Part shown: positions 8,388 to 15,535 of the stretch, piece after piece | Position numbering within the stretch: the stretch's first letter is position 1 | Layout: each line of letters opens with the position of its first letter | Assembly: GCA_034437515.1 (NCBI GenBank) | Contig: DAOTTX010000111.1 | Span: 1-55,250 of the forward strand | Reading direction: 5' to 3' | DNA: 55,250 nt | Origin: DAOTTX01 sp034437515 | Lineage (GTDB): Bacteria > Chloroflexota > Anaerolineae > Aggregatilineales > Phototrophicaceae | Notes under the pieces: generated by a model | Database searches by the model: none | What the model was told of the DNA's origin: nothing | What the model saw: the letters and a program-made list of their open reading frames with translations, nothing else | Translations under genes and position numbers: made by a program

Positions 8388-9537
8388 TTTCTTGTCGGAT
8401 TTCCCGTTGCAGATCTTGTAGTCTCAGGTCGGGTTCTTCGGTCATGGTGGCAAAGTCCTCGTAGACCTGCAAGGCGCGGTCATACTGGTTCATCTCACGA
8501 TAAATCTGCATGATGCGGTAGACTTGTTTGGTGTCGTTTTGTCCCAGGCCGGCGGCACGGATGTATAGACCGAGTGCATTCTGAAGGTGACCATGATTGT
8601 AATAGGCTTCGGCGAGATTGATCAGCGCATCGGCGTAATCCAATGTGAGTTCTTGTTGCCGGTTTTTGGCCCAGTCAACGTCCATCGTTGCGAGGAAATC
8701 GCCTTGATAGAGCTTGCTGGCTTTTTCTAGTAGGGCTTCGGCTTCGTCGTCGGTCTGCGCAACCGCGCTGTTCTGTACGATCTCTTTGAAGGCGACGACG
8801 TCATAACTCAGTTTGATCTCCGGTGAGAGCCGGTAAAAGCCCGAAAAGTAAGTCGTCAGGTCGATACCGAGGACTTCACTGATCTTGCGCTTGGTCACAT
8901 GGAAGACGTTGGTCGCCTCACGCACGTTGAGATTAGGCCAGAAGTTTTCAAAGATCTCGTTGCGGGTCGTCATCCCCCGGTCAACGAGGTAGAAAAACAG
9001 CGAACGTGGCAGGACGCCGTCCCAGTTGTCGATACGTTTGCCGTTGAGCAGGACATGACCTTCACCCAATGCGCGGACTTCCAGCAGTATTTCATCGTCT
9101 GCGAGTTGCGCATAATCCCATAGGATAGCTTCTTCGTCGTGTGGGATGAAACTGGTTTTCTGGCGCAGGGTCGGGTCTTCGATGACGTTCTGGGGCATCT
9201 GACGCCCGAAAATAATATACCGAGCGGACGTATGTGTGACCAGGTCACAGATGAACGCATCAAGGGCGTCAGCATCCGCACGGTCACATTCATCCAGCGC
9301 AATGATCGCCTTTGCTGGCAGTTTCGTCTCTTGTTCGAGTGCGTCTTCTAGTTGGGCATGAAGTTCTTCTTTTGACAAGTCATTGCCTTCGAAGCGCACA
9401 TAAGCGTCAATTTGATCGAACAAATCACCGAGTACGGTATGTTGCTGTCCGTAATTCGGATGGATGACGACCAACCGCGTATTCTTGTCGAGCGCCTCAA
9501 ATTGAGCAACTGCTAGTTGCCGCAGTCTATCGTGCAT
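8368..9537 (-). CDS. BTAD-domain regulator with degenerate ATPase N-terminus
   Basis: A 389-residue protein in three parts. Residues 20-160 resemble the start of a MalT-like STAND ATPase: HPNYGQQHTVL sits where the P-loop would be, and AIIALDECDRAD looks like Walker B. The expected Gly-Lys-Thr of Walker A is absent, so nucleotide binding is doubtful. Residues 160-250 form an OmpR/SARP-like winged helix (LLNGKRIDNW, FFYLVDRG, IFENFWPNLNVREATNVFHVTKRKISEVLG). Residues 255-380 form the bacterial transcriptional activation (BTAD) domain of TPR-like helices. It probably regulates transcription, possibly of itself and the overlapping glycosyltransferase gene. Targets are unknown. Confidence 0.75.
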   Translation of the reverse strand: MHDRLRQLAVAQFEALDKNTRLVVIHPNYGQQHTVLGDLFDQIDAYVRFEGNDLSKEELHAQLEDALEQETKLPAKAIIALDECDRADADALDAFICDLVTHTSARYIIFGRQMPQNVIEDPTLRQKTSFIPHDEEAILWDYAQLADDEILLEVRALGEGHVLLNGKRIDNWDGVLPRSLFFYLVDRGMTTRNEIFENFWPNLNVREATNVFHVTKRKISEVLGIDLTTYFSGFYRLSPEIKLSYDVVAFKEIVQNSAVAQTDDEAEALLEKASKLYQGDFLATMDVDWAKNRQQELTLDYADALINLAEAYYNHGHLQNALGLYIRAAGLGQNDTKQVYRIMQIYREMNQYDRALQVYEDFATMTEEPDLRLQDLQREIRQESEQTVA

Positions 9538-9600
9538 AACTTTGCTCCAATCGTTAATCGGCTTATACTTTCTTAAGCATCACCGACGTAATAGGTGAGT

Positions 9601-9630
9601 TTGACATGTTTACTCCCATATTACTATAAA
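9601..9630 (+). promoter_or_regulatory. Promoter-like sequence pointing into the 3' end of rel (antisense)
   Basis: TTGACA (9601-9606), an 18-nt spacer and TATAAA (9625-9630) on the plus strand, in the gap between the BTAD regulator and rel. Both flanking genes are on the minus strand, so transcription from here would be antisense to rel. AT-rich gaps can give such matches by chance. Confidence 0.3.
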
Positions 9631-9670
9631 ATTGAATGCCAAAGTGTTAAGGTGCTTCACGCTTTATCTA

Positions 9671-11887
9671 TCATTGTTGGGTATTGCAGCGGTAAGTCTC
9701 CACAACACTCTTGATTTGACCGAGCCGCGAAAGGATGCGCGTGAGTTGCTGATTATGGCTGATTTCCATGGTGATGTGAAATGTGGCAATCTCCTGGCGG
9801 GTTGAGATGTCAACTTTCGAGATGTTCACACGTTCATCGGCAATCACCGTGCTGATGTCACGGATAAGCCCTTCGCGGTCGTAGGCGACGATCTCCACTG
9901 GAACGGCGTAATAGCGTTCTTCGCTGGTGTTCCCCCAGGAAACGTCGATCAACCGTTCGGGATCATGGAGCGATAAAATATTGGGACAGTCACAGCGATG
10001 CACGGTAACACCGCGTCCGCGTGTGATATAACCGGTGATTTCATCGCCGGGGGTGGGGTTACAGCAACGTGCGATGTTGACTAGAAGGCCGCCGGTGCCG
10101 AGGATCTTGATGCCACCATTATCGTTGTCGTGTTGGGTTGCCGGGCGTACCTTGCGCACCAGCGAGTCAACATCTTTGAATCGCTGCTTCTTACGTTCTT
10201 CGTCGAGTACGTGGTTGGCGATTTGATGTGCGTTGATGTCACCATTGCCGACGTTCGCCATGAAGTCATCAATGCGGTCGTAATCGAATAAGTGTGCGAC
10301 GTGTTCGAACGACATTTCATCTAACACACCCATGCGCTTTAACTCTCTTTCGATCACCTCCCGACCGAGCGCGACATGCTTATCACGGTTGAGCTTACGG
10401 AACCAGTAACGGATCTTGGTTCGAGCGCGGGTAGTCTTTACATAACTGAGGTCAGGGTTAAGCCAGTCCATACTGGGGCCGCCGCGTTTGGACGTGATAA
10501 TCTCGACTTGGTCGCCCGTTTTAAGTTGATAATTCAGGCTGGTGAGCTTACCTTGAATCTTCGCCCCCCGGCAACGATGCCCGATTTCCGTATGGATGTG
10601 ATAAGCAAAGTCGATGGGTGTGGAACCGACCGGTAGGTCGATAATATCGCCTTTGGGCGTAAAAGCATAAACACGATCCTGAAAAACCTCACTTTTCATC
10701 GTGTCGATGAAGTCTTTCGGGTCTTCATGGACGGCGGGGCCAAATTCCATCAGACGACGCAGATAATTGATCCGTTTTTCAAATTGTTCGTCTTGTTGAC
10801 CGTCGCCTTCTTTGTAGCGCCAATGGGCGGCGATGCCGTATTCAGCGTGTTCGTGCATGTCCCAGGTGCGAATCTGCACCTCGACTGTTTTGCCATGCTT
10901 GTCAATAATGGCGGTGTGCAAACTCTGGTAAAAATTGTCTTTCGGCGCGGCGATGTAATCGTCAAATTCATGCGCGATGGGTCGCCATAAATTGTGGACA
11001 ATACCCAACACCAGATAACATTGTGGTACCGTATCCACGATCACCCGGATAGCGCGGACATCGTAAATCTGCTCAAATGAGAGTTGTTTGCGTTGCATCT
11101 TGTTGTAGATGCTGTAAATGTGCTTAGGACGGGCGCTGATGGTGGCTTTTTCGATGCCATGCTCGCTGAGTGAGCCGCGCAGCACTTCCGCGACGGATTT
11201 AACGTACTGCTCTCGGTCAGCGCGGCGTTCGTCGATGCTGTGGGCGATGTCGCGGTAAGCGTCTGGACTCAAGTAGCGAAAGCTCAGGTCTTCCAGTTCC
11301 CATTTGATCTGCCAGATACCGAGGCGATTTGCCAGCGGTGCGAAGATGTCCATTGTCTCTTGTGCGATGCGCTTTTGCTTGTGTGCGGGCATGTAGCCCA
11401 ATGTACGCATGTTATGCAGGCGATCCGCCAGCTTAATCAACACCGTGCGGACGTCGTTCCCCATCGTCAGCAGCATCTTGCGAATGTATTCTAGTTTGTG
11501 GTTTGTGTCTCGCGTGCGTTTACCGCTGGTGCCTTCGTTGACGTTCATCGGCAGATTTTTGAGTTTGGTTACGGCGGTCACCATGTTTGCGATGGCGTCA
11601 CCGAATTCCTGCCGGATTTCGTCTTCGGTCACATTCGTATCTTCGATGGTGTCATGCAGCAGGGCACCGGCGATGGCTTCGGCGTCGAGGTTCATTTCTG
11701 CGAGGATGCTGGCAACGGCGACACAATGCGTAAAATACGGCTCACCGGATTTACGTGTCTGTTCTGTGTGTGCTTTTTCCGCTTTGACGTAGGCGCGTTC
11801 GATTAACGCGGTGTCATTGGGCGTAAGATCAGGCAGGCTCGTGAGAAGGGCGTTGAGTTCAGATGTGTGGGTTGTCGCTTGGAGCAT
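9671..11887 (-). CDS. Bifunctional (p)ppGpp synthetase/hydrolase, Rel/SpoT family
   Basis: A 738-residue long RSH protein, the usual length. The N-terminal HD hydrolase is intact: H54, H78-D79 and E82-D83 (HDTIED), then LADRLHNMRTLG near residue 155. The synthetase domain has the RPKHIYSIYNKM motif and YQSLHTAIID. A TGS domain follows (VYAFTPKGDIIDLPVGSTP, near residue 400), and a C-terminal ACT domain (AYDREGLIRDISTVIADE). It makes and degrades the stringent-response alarmone. One oddity: residues 307-310 read EFDD, the EXDD form typical of synthetase-only RelA, whereas bifunctional enzymes usually have RXKD. AAGGTGAC precedes the ATG with good spacing. It is probably monocistronic. Confidence 0.93.
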   Translation of the reverse strand: MLQATTHTSELNALLTSLPDLTPNDTALIERAYVKAEKAHTEQTRKSGEPYFTHCVAVASILAEMNLDAEAIAGALLHDTIEDTNVTEDEIRQEFGDAIANMVTAVTKLKNLPMNVNEGTSGKRTRDTNHKLEYIRKMLLTMGNDVRTVLIKLADRLHNMRTLGYMPAHKQKRIAQETMDIFAPLANRLGIWQIKWELEDLSFRYLSPDAYRDIAHSIDERRADREQYVKSVAEVLRGSLSEHGIEKATISARPKHIYSIYNKMQRKQLSFEQIYDVRAIRVIVDTVPQCYLVLGIVHNLWRPIAHEFDDYIAAPKDNFYQSLHTAIIDKHGKTVEVQIRTWDMHEHAEYGIAAHWRYKEGDGQQDEQFEKRINYLRRLMEFGPAVHEDPKDFIDTMKSEVFQDRVYAFTPKGDIIDLPVGSTPIDFAYHIHTEIGHRCRGAKIQGKLTSLNYQLKTGDQVEIITSKRGGPSMDWLNPDLSYVKTTRARTKIRYWFRKLNRDKHVALGREVIERELKRMGVLDEMSFEHVAHLFDYDRIDDFMANVGNGDINAHQIANHVLDEERKKQRFKDVDSLVRKVRPATQHDNDNGGIKILGTGGLLVNIARCCNPTPGDEITGYITRGRGVTVHRCDCPNILSLHDPERLIDVSWGNTSEERYYAVPVEIVAYDREGLIRDISTVIADERVNISKVDISTRQEIATFHITMEISHNQQLTRILSRLGQIKSVVETYRCNTQQ

Positions 11888-12016
11888 ACGTCACCTTATG
11901 ATCCGAGATTTATATTTCATTCTACATGATTTTTGAAATATTCTCTCTTCTAAACAGATTAGATTGTGGGCAAAATGAGCATATCTCACGGTTTTATATC
12001 ATAGAGAGGTGTAAAT

Positions 12017-13258
12017 GTGGCGCAGTTACTAGACGTAGATGATGCCATTCAGCGCATCCTGGCACGGTTCCAACGACTACCGGCAGAGGTGATTAGCCTT
12101 GAAAATGGGATGGGTCGTGTGCTCGCCGAGGACGTTTACGCCGACACACACCTGCCACCCTTTGATAATTCCAGCATGGATGGTTATGCGGTGCGGGCTG
12201 AAGACGTAACCGAGGCATCGCCGGCGAACTCGGTTACGTTGGCGCTAATGATGGACATCCGTGCCGGTGATGCCCCTGAGGACACGCTTCAACCGGGGCA
12301 GGCAGCCCGCATCATGACGGGTGCGCCACTGCCCACCGGCGCTGACTCGGTCGTGCCGGTCGAAGTCACCGATGGTGATTGGGAGAAGGCCAACGACGTA
12401 CCCCTGCCGCCGCATGTGCAAGTCTTTAAATCCGTGCAAGCCGGTGATTATGTGCGCCCAGCCGGTGAGGACATGCGACGGGGTCAACAGATACTCATAC
12501 GCGGCACGTTACTTCGCCCACAAGAGATCGGTGTGCTGGCTGCGTTAGGGCAAGCCGAGATCCCGGTGGTGCGGCGGCCTAGGGTCGCATTGATCTCTAG
12601 CGGGGATGAACTGGTGGCGGTCGATCAACCACTGACGCCAGGAAAGATTCGTGATGTGAACCGCTATACGTTGAGTAATCTGGTCACGCAGTACGGCGGG
12701 CAACCGGTCATACTGCCGACCGCACAGGACACGTTAGAGTCAGTGCGTGAGACGTTCCAGCAAGCGTTGGCGCAGCAGCCCGACGTTATCATCAGTTCGG
12801 GGGGGGCGTCGGTCGGCACGGCAGATTTTGTCTACATGGTCTTGCAAGAACTTGGCGCGGTTGATTTTTGGAAGATCAACCTGCGACCTGGAAAACCGTT
12901 AGCGTTCGGTCAGGTAGGTGGGGTGCCGTTTTTCGGGCTACCGGGCAACCCGGTCTCCGCGATGGTGACGTTCGATGTGCTGGTGCGTCCGGCGCTGCTC
13001 GCACTCGCCGCACGACCGGACGACTGGCATGTGATTAATGTCACCCTGGGAGAATCACTATCGTCAGATGGCAGACGGAGTTACCTGCGCGTAAAATTGA
13101 ACTATGACGCGCAAGGTCGCGCGATCGCCACGACCACTGGCACACAGAGTTCCGGTGCGTTGATGTCGATGGTGCTGGCAGATGCGTTGATGATTGTCCC
13201 GGCGGGGACAACGCATCTCGATATAGGAACTTCTTTGAAGGCGCGTCTGCTGCGTTAG
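12017..13258 (+). CDS. moeA: Molybdopterin molybdenumtransferase MoeA
   Basis: A 413-residue enzyme that inserts molybdate into adenylylated molybdopterin in molybdenum cofactor synthesis. Motifs in order: PPFDNSSMDGYAVRAEDV near residue 45, GAPLPTGADSVVPVE near 105, the MPT-binding domain ALISSGDEL near 195, SSGGASVGTADF near 260 and FFGLPGNPVSAMVTFDVLV near 315, then the C-terminal beta-barrel. The start is GTG 12017, with GAGAGG at 12003-12008 upstream. No other cofactor gene or molybdoenzyme is in the window. The next gene begins 24 nt later on the same strand and may be cotranscribed. Confidence 0.93.
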   Translation: MAQLLDVDDAIQRILARFQRLPAEVISLENGMGRVLAEDVYADTHLPPFDNSSMDGYAVRAEDVTEASPANSVTLALMMDIRAGDAPEDTLQPGQAARIMTGAPLPTGADSVVPVEVTDGDWEKANDVPLPPHVQVFKSVQAGDYVRPAGEDMRRGQQILIRGTLLRPQEIGVLAALGQAEIPVVRRPRVALISSGDELVAVDQPLTPGKIRDVNRYTLSNLVTQYGGQPVILPTAQDTLESVRETFQQALAQQPDVIISSGGASVGTADFVYMVLQELGAVDFWKINLRPGKPLAFGQVGGVPFFGLPGNPVSAMVTFDVLVRPALLALAARPDDWHVINVTLGESLSSDGRRSYLRVKLNYDAQGRAIATTTGTQSSGALMSMVLADALMIVPAGTTHLDIGTSLKARLLR

Positions 13259-13282
13259 TTGAGTTATTCGAGAGAGCTTACA

Positions 13283-13774
13283 ATGGCTGTACGAAACGAA
13301 TCAGAATCAGTGATGCTACACGAGCATCTTTGGCTCCGTTGGTTGAGTCTGGCATCGGTGGCGTTTGGGCTTTTTGTCAGTGCGTATTTGAGTTATCACG
13401 AGGTATTAGGGACGGCAGTCGCCTGCACGACCGGTGGAGTGTTTAATTGTAGTGTGGTACAAAACAGCGCCTATGCACAGATGTTCGGCGTTCCGGTCGC
13501 CTTGTGGGGGTTACTGACCTATCTGCTGATAGGTGCGTTGCTCCTGGTTCGTAGCCGCCATCCATTTATGCAGGAGAACGGTAATGCGCTGCTCCTGATC
13601 CTGGTGTTCGGCGCGTTTTTGTTCTCGATGTATCTGATTTACCTGCAAGGGGTGGTGCTACAGGCGTGGTGTATGTGGTGCCTGATGCACGAGATCAACA
13701 TCACCGTGCTACTGTTGTTCACCGGGATGCGTTGGTGGGCAAGTATGGGAATGATGGAAAAGCGCCTGAATTAA
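13283..13774 (+). CDS. VKOR-family membrane thiol oxidoreductase
   Basis: A 163-residue vitamin K epoxide reductase-like protein with four predicted transmembrane helices. It passes electrons from a periplasmic or extracellular thioredoxin-like partner to quinone and so drives disulfide formation. The active-site pair is WCMWC near residue 130. The upstream loop cysteines are in VACTTG and FNCSVV near residues 48-57, followed by the FGVPVALWGLLTYL helix typical of the family. There is no fused thioredoxin domain, so a separate DsbA-like partner is expected; none is in the window. I prefer ATG 13283 to the TTG at 13259 because of the GAGAG just upstream. Its end overlaps a terminator hairpin. 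Confidence 0.85.
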   Translation: MAVRNESESVMLHEHLWLRWLSLASVAFGLFVSAYLSYHEVLGTAVACTTGGVFNCSVVQNSAYAQMFGVPVALWGLLTYLLIGALLLVRSRHPFMQENGNALLLILVFGAFLFSMYLIYLQGVVLQAWCMWCLMHEINITVLLLFTGMRWWASMGMMEKRLN

Positions 13775-13790
13775 TCTACAGGCGCTTATT
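13760..13790. terminator. Shared terminator hairpin between convergent genes
   Basis: A 9-bp stem (AAGCGCCTG 13760-13768, complement 13779-13787) with a 10-nt loop, starting inside the last codons of the VKOR gene. The gene at 13801 converges from the other strand, so the hairpin may act in both directions. Its T run is short on the plus strand. Confidence 0.55.
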
Positions 13791-13800
13791 GGTTACCACG

Positions 13801-14508
13801 TTAACTGCCGGAGTGGTCGCGTAGGGTGCGTGCGATGATGTCTTGTTGCTCGCGCCGCGCCTTTTCCGACTTGGCCTTATCACTCGTCGCCCGTGCGTCG
13901 GCTTCTTTCGCCTCTTGACGTGCCCGCCGGAAGGCGAGTTCCATCGCGGTCGGGGCGTCTTCTTCGTCCTCGTTGAGGTCAGCGGGGATTTCTTCCGGCT
14001 GTGCCTTCATGCTCAGGTCAATTTGACGCTTCTTGCGGTTGACCTTGAGCACACGGGTTTCGACTTCCTGGCCCATACTCACGACATCTGACGGTTGCTT
14101 CACATAACCCTCTGCCAGCTCGGAGACGTGAACCATGCCGGGGCGCTCCGCACCGATGTCCACGAAAACGCCGAAGTTCTCAATGCGGACGACCTTGCCG
14201 GTGATTGCATCCCCGGCCTTGATCTGATCCCAGGTGATCTCCGGTGGTTTTTCCAGCGAGAGCGCGACGTTACCGTTGTCGATCTTGAGGACGTAAACCG
14301 TTTTCGTTTCGCCTACTTCGATCACATCTTCGATGTTGCGAATGTTAGATTTGCCAAGCTGCGAGACGTGCAATAGCGCATCTTGCCCGACACCGATGTC
14401 AACAAGCGCGCCATAAAGCTCAAGCCGCTTGATGGTGCCTTCGAGTGCCATCCCAACTTTTAAATTGTCAACCGAGTTGGGGGCACTTGTGGTTTGATCT
14501 TCACTCAT
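13801..14508 (-). CDS. S1 RNA-binding domain protein (two S1 domains)
   Basis: A 235-residue protein with two S1/OB domains: about residues 15-85 (VGMALEGTIKRLELYGALVDIG, DALLHVSQL) and 95-165 (GDAITGKVVRIENFGVFVDIG, GMVHVSELAEGYV). A charged C-terminal tail of about 70 residues is rich in Lys, Arg, Glu and Ala and is probably helical. It resembles short ribosomal protein S1-like proteins and is likely to bind single-stranded RNA at the ribosome or in RNA turnover. A very strong Shine-Dalgarno (AAGGAGGAGGG) lies just upstream, which suggests high expression. Confidence 0.85.
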   Translation of the reverse strand: MSEDQTTSAPNSVDNLKVGMALEGTIKRLELYGALVDIGVGQDALLHVSQLGKSNIRNIEDVIEVGETKTVYVLKIDNGNVALSLEKPPEITWDQIKAGDAITGKVVRIENFGVFVDIGAERPGMVHVSELAEGYVKQPSDVVSMGQEVETRVLKVNRKKRQIDLSMKAQPEEIPADLNEDEEDAPTAMELAFRRARQEAKEADARATSDKAKSEKARREQQDIIARTLRDHSGS

Positions 14509-14569
14509 TGGCCCTCCTCCTTATTCAATAGCTGCGTACACATTACAAATTTTGAAGGAAAACAGAGCA

Positions 14570-15265
14570 TCAGGACTCGTCTTCAACTTCTTCAGTCGGG
14601 ATCGGTGTGATTTCCGGCTCACCCTCGAAATATTCCCGATAGGTGCCGGGGCCGTCCCATGCCTGTAGGGTGCTTGTCTCTAATAATTCCTGCATGAGAG
14701 TTTCCGTCATATATGCGAAGCCGATCACTTCGCTACTTTCGGTGATTTCACCGCTCTCTCCGGCCACGAAGACATAAATCAGCATGGGGATGTTTTCGTA
14801 GAATAAACTGACCAGCCCTTGACCTTCAGTCAATATTTCGCCGGAAAGATATTGGGGGTCACCGTGTATTTCTGATACGCTGGAAAATTCTTCCTCAGGG
14901 GCCGTCTGGAGGATCATAAACTCCACGATTTCCCCGTTTTCGGATGAAAACATCTGACAGCAGAGTTCACCATCGACCGGTGACCAGGCCGCGCCGATGC
15001 GATCTGTTTCATCATCACTTTGTGTTTGAAAATCCTCGAGTGTAGGATCATCCTCGATGATCGTCCTTGCGTCTTGCCAGGTGGTTTCACCCGGCGTGAT
15101 GCCACGCCAACAGGGCGCGCCGCAAGGATCTCCTGTCAGGAAGCTGTCGTCGCTCAAGTAGTCGTCATTGCGTAATTCGGGATCAGGTGCACAGGCGGCA
15201 ACCATCAATATCAGGCCGAATCCAGCCAGCAGTAGGCGTAGTGTCATAACTGGATATACTTTCAT
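14570..15265 (-). CDS. Predicted lipoprotein, unknown function
   Basis: A protein of about 231 residues with a lipoprotein signal: hydrophobic LRLLLAGFGLILMVAAC, the Cys being the predicted lipid attachment site. A Cys-rich motif follows (GDPCGAPCWRGITPGET). I associate this motif with lipoproteins of Anaerolineae. The rest is acidic and predicted extracellular, with a further Cys pair (ELCCQM) and a Thr/Pro/Glu-rich tail. The start is uncertain: ATG 15265 gives a normal signal peptide, TTG 15277 would add four residues and ATG 15247 would shorten it. No strong ribosome-binding site is seen. Function unknown. Confidence 0.65.
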   Translation of the reverse strand: MKVYPVMTLRLLLAGFGLILMVAACAPDPELRNDDYLSDDSFLTGDPCGAPCWRGITPGETTWQDARTIIEDDPTLEDFQTQSDDETDRIGAAWSPVDGELCCQMFSSENGEIVEFMILQTAPEEEFSSVSEIHGDPQYLSGEILTEGQGLVSLFYENIPMLIYVFVAGESGEITESSEVIGFAYMTETLMQELLETSTLQAWDGPGTYREYFEGEPEITPIPTEEVEDES

Positions 15266-15489
15266 CGAAAAGGGCAAAATTCGTATTCACTTGGAGCATA
15301 CTGCCAGAGGTATTTTCCACTGCACAGCGGATAGTAGTATATCCCAAGCGTACTTGATATGCTAGACCAGTTTCCGGCTAGAATCAACCGCAAATTAACT
15401 ATTTTTAGTGACAATCTTCACTGATTCTCACATGGTCTGAGCATAGATGGCGCTTGAAAGCAACAGGCCTTGTGCATCGTCCTCGAAGC

Positions 15490-15518
15490 AAACGGATCTC
15501 AACTAACGAGATCCGTTT
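15490..15518 (-). terminator. Terminator of the PPC-domain protein gene
   Basis: A perfect 11-bp stem (AAACGGATCTC 15490-15500, complement 15508-15518) with a 7-nt loop, 17 nt beyond the stop codon of the minus-strand gene ending at 15536. The T run is modest. The rest of the 15266-15535 gap shows no gene. Confidence 0.7.
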
Positions 15519-15535
15519 GTTGGGGGTTGGGTGAG

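Noticed and set aside
15266..15535. tRNA or small RNA gene in the gap after the lipoprotein gene
   Set aside because: I found no cloverleaf-compatible arms or T-loop sequence; only the terminator at 15490-15518 is convincing.
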